Of a stretch of 64,000 nt of DNA, positions 59,693 to 64,000 are shown in pieces (within the stretch, counting starts at the first letter, position 1; every line of letters begins with the position of its first letter). The notes below the pieces were generated by a model. It saw only the letters and a program-made list of their open reading frames with translations. It had not been told where the DNA came from and ran no database searches. Position numbers and translations under genes: made by a program. This stretch comes from Closterium sp. NIES-65 (Eukaryota > Streptophyta > Zygnematophyceae > Desmidiales > Closteriaceae), in the NCBI GenBank assembly GCA_948144175.1, contig CANXME010000238.1, forward strand, positions 1 through 64,000, in the 5' to 3' direction.

Positions 59693-61268
59693 TGCCACAC
59701 TACACGGCAAGTACTACCTAAAAGCCGGAACGAACCGGATTTGGGTACCGGCATATCGACCTTTACGAGAACTGCTGACGCAAGAAGTCCACGACTCCAA
59801 CCTTTCGGGGCACTTCGGCATCGACAAAACACTGAAGTTGCTGCAGCGGAATTATTACTGGCCGGACATGCAAACTGATGTACAACGCTACGTGTCCACT
59901 TGCCCAACCTGCCAAGCAATGAAGTCGTCGCGACAACGGCCCGCCGGACTCTTACAACCCCTCGCGCCACCCGAGCGACCGTGGCAATAAGTGACGATGG
60001 ATTTCGTCACAGGCCTTCCAGCTGGCACAAGTGGCAACGACTCGGTTTTGGTCGTCGTAGATCGCCTAACGAAAATGGCACATTTCGCCCCTTGCCGAAC
60101 AACGATCACAGCCGAAGACACTGCCAAGCTGTTCATCTCCACCGTCGTCCGTTTACACGGGTTACCTTCGGCGATCATTAGCGATCGTGACCCAAAATTC
60201 ACGTCGAAGTTCTGGCAGGAGACGTGGGCACAGTATGGTACCCGCCTACAGTTTTCGTCGTCATACCACCCACAAACCGACGGACAGACGGAGCGGACCA
60301 ATCAGACCATGGAGCAACTGATTCGCACCAACTGCCCCGACATTCGTAAATGGGAGGATTCACTACCGATGCTGGAGTTTGCGTACAATAACGCCCCGTC
60401 GACCACGACTCAGCAATCGCCCTTCTTCCTGAATTACGGGATAGATCCTGTGGTACCCTCGTCGACGACCGTGGACAACCCGGTACCACGCTCGCAGCAG
60501 TTTGTCACGGAACTGCAAACTGCACGCACGAGAGCAGCTGATTTCATTCGCAGGGCTAATACCACAGCCAGTCGCCAAGCGGATCGACACCGACGCAATT
60601 TACCCTTCCGCACGGGGCAAGTTGTACTTCTGGACACCAGAAACCTCCGGCTGCCGCAGCCCGCCAAATTACGACCCCGGTTCGTAGGACCGTTTCGTAT
60701 CGTCCAGATGGTGACACCTGTCACCGCCAAGCTGCTGTTGCCCGACGACTGGAAAATCCATGACGCCTTCCACATCAGCCAGGGCCCTAAATATCAGGGT
60801 AAAACACCTTGATTACCCTGGGGGCCGGCCGCTTTTTCAGGATTACCCTGCTGAAATCAGGATTGCGAAATAGTTACCCTTCTCTTAAAAGAGCATGTTT
60901 TATTTTACCCTGCTAGGTTTTTAGCTTACCTTGGCGGAATCAGGGTTTGGTGTACACTACCCTGTTACCGAATCTTTTCTAACGCGAATCAGACCATAGT
61001 CCGCGTGGTGGCGACAAAACGTACAACACCTCCACAAACACCCGTTGTCGCTCGTGCCCACGCGCATGGAAACTTGCATCGTAGTTGGCAGCACGCCAAG
61101 AATCCTCATTGGTTGTTTCTGCCGCAGGACTGCCAACAATTATTCCTCCTCGTCACTTATCGCCACGCCCACCGCCATCACAGCAGAATTGGCTCTCAAT
61201 GACAGCTTCAAGCTGTCCTTAACAGCAACTTGCAGCCTCAGTGCTGCCTTGCTGGCCATAACAGGGCC

Positions 61269-61643
61269 TGTCAGTAGATATGCACTGTGGATGCCCGATC
61301 GATCCTGGAGAGGGTTACAGGCGCGTTTGCCTGGGGGGTTATGGGCGCACTGACCCGCTATTGAAACAAGCCCTTTTATCCCAATGGTCTAGTGGTTGGG
61401 ATTCTGACATGGTATCAGAGCGGTCTCGGGTTCGATTCCCGGTGTATGCACATGTAGGCCGGTGCCGCTGTGCTTAGTCCTGGGCCTCCCAGTGTGGGGG
61501 GGTGTCAGTAGATCTGCACTGTGGATGCCCGATCGATCCTGGAGAGGGTTACAGGCGCGTTTGCCTGGGGGGTTATGGGCGCACTGACCCGCTATTGAAA
61601 CAAGCCCTTTTATCCCAATGGTCTAGTGGTTGGGATTCTGACA
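61269..61643 (+). mobile_element. TRIM (terminal-repeat retrotransposon in miniature), 375 bp
   Basis: Two 141-bp LTRs (61269-61409 and 61503-61643) start TGTCAG and end CTGACA and are nearly identical. The 5-bp duplication GGGCC flanks the element (61264-61268 and 61644-61648). The primer site TGGTATCAGAGC (61410-61421) directly abuts the first LTR, and a purine tract (agtgtggggggg) abuts the second. The interior is 93 bp with no coding. It looks whole as a TRIM and young. Pol III-like A and B boxes straddle the LTR/primer-site border. Confidence 0.93.
61385..61439 (+). promoter_or_regulatory. tRNA-like A and B box pair in the TRIM
   Basis: TGGTCTAGTGG (61385-61395, in the LTR) resembles the D-arm A box of plant tRNAs, and GGTTCGATTCC (61429-61439) fits the B-box consensus. 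Spacing is about 33 bp, as in tRNA genes. Between them TCTGA/TCAGA could form a 5-bp stem with a 7-base loop. The acceptor stem is missing, so this is not a tRNA gene. Confidence 0.55.
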
Positions 61644-62212
61644 GGGCCCGCCCCGTGGAAGAAACGGCCAGTTGCGTGTGTTGACTTCATAGACTCTGAA
61701 TGTGCTACTTGTGTATATCATTAAAAATAAGCTAACTCACAAAATAGATACAAAAACAGGCTTAGCCTAAAACTACCCTGCTCAAATCAGGCTAGTGGTA
61801 CATTTACCCTGCTGAAAACAGGGTATGAAATGTTTTACCCTAGGGGTCTGGTTAAGGAGGGGCTGTTACCCTGATTCGTAAGGGTAGGCCTAAACCAATT
61901 TTGGGCCCTGACGTCAGCCTTCTGCGTCATTATGAGCCCCCGTAGTCGCCAACTGTCGCTCGGCCAACGCTCGCGCCGACAACACGCCCTGTGGCGGAGC
62001 CCACGCTGGAACCCTGGAAAATTCTGAACCACCGCGTGGACGTGACCACCGCCGGCCGCTCCGTGAAATTCCTGCTTCGTTGGAAGGACCGCACGGGCGA
62101 GGATGAGGCGTATGTCCCTGCTGACTCGCTCCTAGGACATCCGATTGTGGATGCTTACCTGACCCGCCGTGGTGTCTCCGACATTCACCACCTTTCTTAA
62201 GGGGGGGGGTAG

Positions 62213-62485
62213 TGTAAGGAATTTTTCGGATTCCTTAATGGGTCACACTGTACGCGTACAAACCTGACTTTTCGGAAAACCAGGCTCGGTCCGACGACCT
62301 CGCCTTCGGAACCACTATCGCGTCGCTTTCGGGTTTCACAACCCCGGACCTGCACCCAGCCATCCTGCGACCCTACAACCTCAGCCCAGCTAGCCTCGCT
62401 ATATTAGTCCTAGGCCTCGTTGTGCTCTCAGTAGTTGTAATCACTTCCGCGATATTGAATTCTGCGCACTCTTCTTTCATACAAC
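62213..62485 (+). repeat. 3' LTR of gypsy element 1
   Basis: Preceded by a G-rich purine tract (62200-62210). It ends where the next element's TGTAAGGAAATT begins. Confidence 0.85.
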
Positions 62486-64000
62486 TGTAAGGAAATTCCC
62501 TTTTCCTTACTTCGCGTCCCTGCTCAACGCGTACGCCACTGTAGCACCTCAGTCAGCACCGTTACCACTCACGACCATCGCATCATTCATTATCCCGCCC
62601 TCTTCGCACATCGCATCCCGACCTCACGGCTCGGCTGGTAACCCGCGCTCCGGGCCTACGCTTCGACACTTTCCCAACCTCAGCCCCAGGCTCGTCGCGC
62701 GACAACCACAGTCCATTACCGTTACCACTATTGTTTCGCTATATAATCCTTCGCTCATGCCTTCGCTCATTGTACTCTTTGCTTCGATAGTGCAATTCTC
62801 GTTCGTTCACTCAATTGCACTCGTAACACTTGGTATTAGAGCCTACGATCTCATCTCGGACCGCATCCACACCTTCGCTTCCCACTATCTCAATTTTTGG
62901 GGGGGGTAGACGTCTCTCAGCGACACAGCACCGCCGCTCGTAGTGCTCTCTCGCAAGCACGCACGGCCACGACCGAGGCTCTCGCTGAGCTTGCCCGACA
63001 CCCCCGCCATGGCCGACCTCAATCTCGCCACGTTGACGCAGGAGCAACTCGATCGTCTCGTGCGACAATTGAAGGATTCGGCGCTTGAAATCGCGACGCT
63101 CACGGCGGAACGTGACTCCGCTCGTCAACAGTCAACGGTGAATGCTCCGACAACATCCCACGCACCAACCAATGTCTCTGTACATTCGGAGGAGCCGATT
63201 ATCATTTCATCCGGCACACCAACGCAACACAACAGCACGGGACAGCGCTCAGGCGCAGCCAGTGACGGCGCAGCCCAACCGATGCCCGGCATGGGAGGGA
63301 ACAGGAGCACGCTAAGCCCACGGGAGCCCCGAGAAGCCCGTCGGCACGTGGAGTTTGCGACGACAAGTGGTGAAAACGCCATGATGGCCCCAATGCCACT
63401 CAAGCCGCAACGCCCGCCCTGCTTCGACCCAAGCCAACGCGGCGGCCCGACAGTTCAATCGTGGGTCTTCACGATGAATGTGTTTTTCGACGCCAACTAC
63501 GTCGAGTCGGACGCCGCCAAGATTCGGTATGCGGTTTCACTACTCAGGGGCCCCGCCATGGACTGGTGGCGAGTCATCGTGACGTCGCCACGCGCCTACG
63601 AGCCACCGTCGCACGAGGAAGGGCCCTCGGGTCCAGCTGTCACCTGGAGTTCGTTCTGCGAAACAGCCCAATACAGCACGTGGGATGCGTGGTGCGCAGG
63701 GCTTCGGGCGCGTTTTGAGCCGATCGCGGCTTCGATTTCGGCGCGTCAGAAACTGCGCACTTGGCGCCAGCTCGGGTCGGTTCAAGACTACACCAGCGGT
63801 TTTCTCGCACTTTGCGAACAGGTCGGCTACATGCACGAGGCGGAGCGGGTGGACCGTTACGTCGGAGGGCTGAAGCCGGACATATCGCACGAGATAATGC
63901 TACGCAGGCTATCGAATTTCAACGAAATCCTCGCGCTCGCCGAGAAAATCGATATCCTACGCCGATCGAGACCGGGGTCCTATTTCGGACATCGTCCTCG
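62486..64000 (+). mobile_element. second Ty3/gypsy element, cut by the window end
   Basis: A 5' LTR at 62486-62828 (343 bp, TG...CA) is followed by primer site TGGTATTAGAGC (62831-62842) and then gag from 63009 (MADLNLATLTQEQLDRLVRQ), open to the window end. The capsid-type motifs SLLRGPAMDWWR and LGSVQDYTSGFLALCEQVGY resemble gag of element 1. The LTR heads of the two elements are also similar (TGTAAGGAA). Age and completeness cannot be judged here. Confidence 0.9.
63009..64000 (+). CDS. gypsy element 2 gag, partial (fossil part)
   Basis: About 330 codons are visible and open to the window edge. A short coiled-coil start and a Ty3-type capsid region are present; any zinc knuckle would lie beyond the window. 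Confidence 0.85.
   Translation, partial: MADLNLATLTQEQLDRLVRQLKDSALEIATLTAERDSARQQSTVNAPTTSHAPTNVSVHSEEPIIISSGTPTQHNSTGQRSGAASDGAAQPMPGMGGNRSTLSPREPREARRHVEFATTSGENAMMAPMPLKPQRPPCFDPSQRGGPTVQSWVFTMNVFFDANYVESDAAKIRYAVSLLRGPAMDWWRVIVTSPRAYEPPSHEEGPSGPAVTWSSFCETAQYSTWDAWCAGLRARFEPIAASISARQKLRTWRQLGSVQDYTSGFLALCEQVGYMHEAERVDRYVGGLKPDISHEIMLRRLSNFNEILALAEKIDILRRSRPGSYFGHRP

Larger units (their letters stand above)
60780..61910. mobile_element. non-autonomous hAT-like DNA transposon, nested in gypsy element 1
   Basis: Terminal inverted repeats CAGGGCCCTAAAT (60780-60792) and the complement of CAGGGCCCAAAAT (61898-61910) match at 12 of 13 sites. They are flanked by 8-bp duplications ACATCAGC (60772-60779) and ACGTCAGC (61911-61918), which differ by one base. 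An 8-bp duplication and a CAGGG end are hallmarks of hAT. Subterminal taccctgctgaaatcagg-type motifs are repeated at both ends in opposite orientation, also typical. No transposase is recognised. Without the inner TRIM it would be about 750 bp. It lies between the integrase and chromodomain regions of the gypsy element. Confidence 0.85.
48527..62485 (+). mobile_element. Ty3/gypsy LTR retrotransposon (chromovirus), broken, with nested insertions
   Basis: LTRs are 48527-48807 and 62213-62485, starting TGTAAGGAATTTTT. They differ at about 5 of 270 sites, so the copy is young to moderate in age. A primer site TGGTATCAGAGC (48810-48821) matches plant initiator Met tRNA, and a G-run purine tract lies just before the 3' LTR. 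Parts in order are gag (49014-50132), protease (near 50290), reverse transcriptase (about 50820-51600), RNase H (about 51770-52150), integrase (about 59700-60760) and a chromodomain-like end (about 61990-62195). This order defines Ty3/gypsy chromoviruses. A copia element and a hAT element lie inside it, and it has a few other breaks. The 3' LTR seems cut short by the next element. Confidence 0.93.

Noticed and set aside
61380-61445. tRNA gene
   Set aside because: D-arm-like and T-arm-like parts are present but there is no acceptor stem, and the conserved U before the anticodon is absent. It is explained by the TRIM.

Overview
The window looks like nuclear DNA of a streptophyte: a land plant, or more likely a zygnematophyte alga such as a desmid. 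It has intron-rich genes with GT-AG splicing, a plant INDETERMINATE-domain (IDD) zinc-finger gene, three GRAS-family genes, single-repeat LRR exons of about 72 bp, and plant-type LTR elements primed by initiator Met tRNA. The desmid suggestion is an inference from GRAS plus IDD together with very low-complexity, GC-rich coding DNA; no species can be fixed.

Layout. 628-1340 is a Tourist/PIF-like MITE. 2491-9516 (+) is a secreted LRR/EGF-like protein gene of 16 exons. 10300-13673 (-) is a coiled-coil, probably tail-anchored membrane protein gene of 4 exons, tail-to-tail with the first. 14.4-31.1 kb is a tandem array of three GRAS genes (-), 3 exons each, at 15064-18918, 19869-24480 and 26227-30989. 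The spacer between the second and third holds a 1-kb island of nested hairpins. 31479-43262 (+) is an unrecognised acidic low-complexity protein gene, head-to-head with the third GRAS gene; its fourth intron is filled by a 5.3-kb, 30-bp minisatellite. 45164-48427 (+) is the IDD gene.

From 48527 to the end the window is a nest of mobile elements. A Ty3/gypsy chromovirus starts 100 bp after the IDD stop. It contains a young Ty1/copia element on the minus strand (52253-59692) and a hAT-like DNA element (60780-61910), which itself holds a 375-bp TRIM (61269-61643). A second gypsy element (62486 onward) appears to sit in the last bases of the first one's 3' LTR and runs off the window.

The most unusual signal is that exon edges are duplicated again and again in the host genes. 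Splice donors with the last exon bases are tandemly copied into introns (up to about 17 times), and exon 5' ends with their acceptors are copied upstream, giving decoy exons. A second is a 26-bp palindromic core found both at a splice donor and, diverged, in coding sequence. IDD and GRAS proteins are known partners in land plants, so their closeness here is notable, but a functional link is only inferred.
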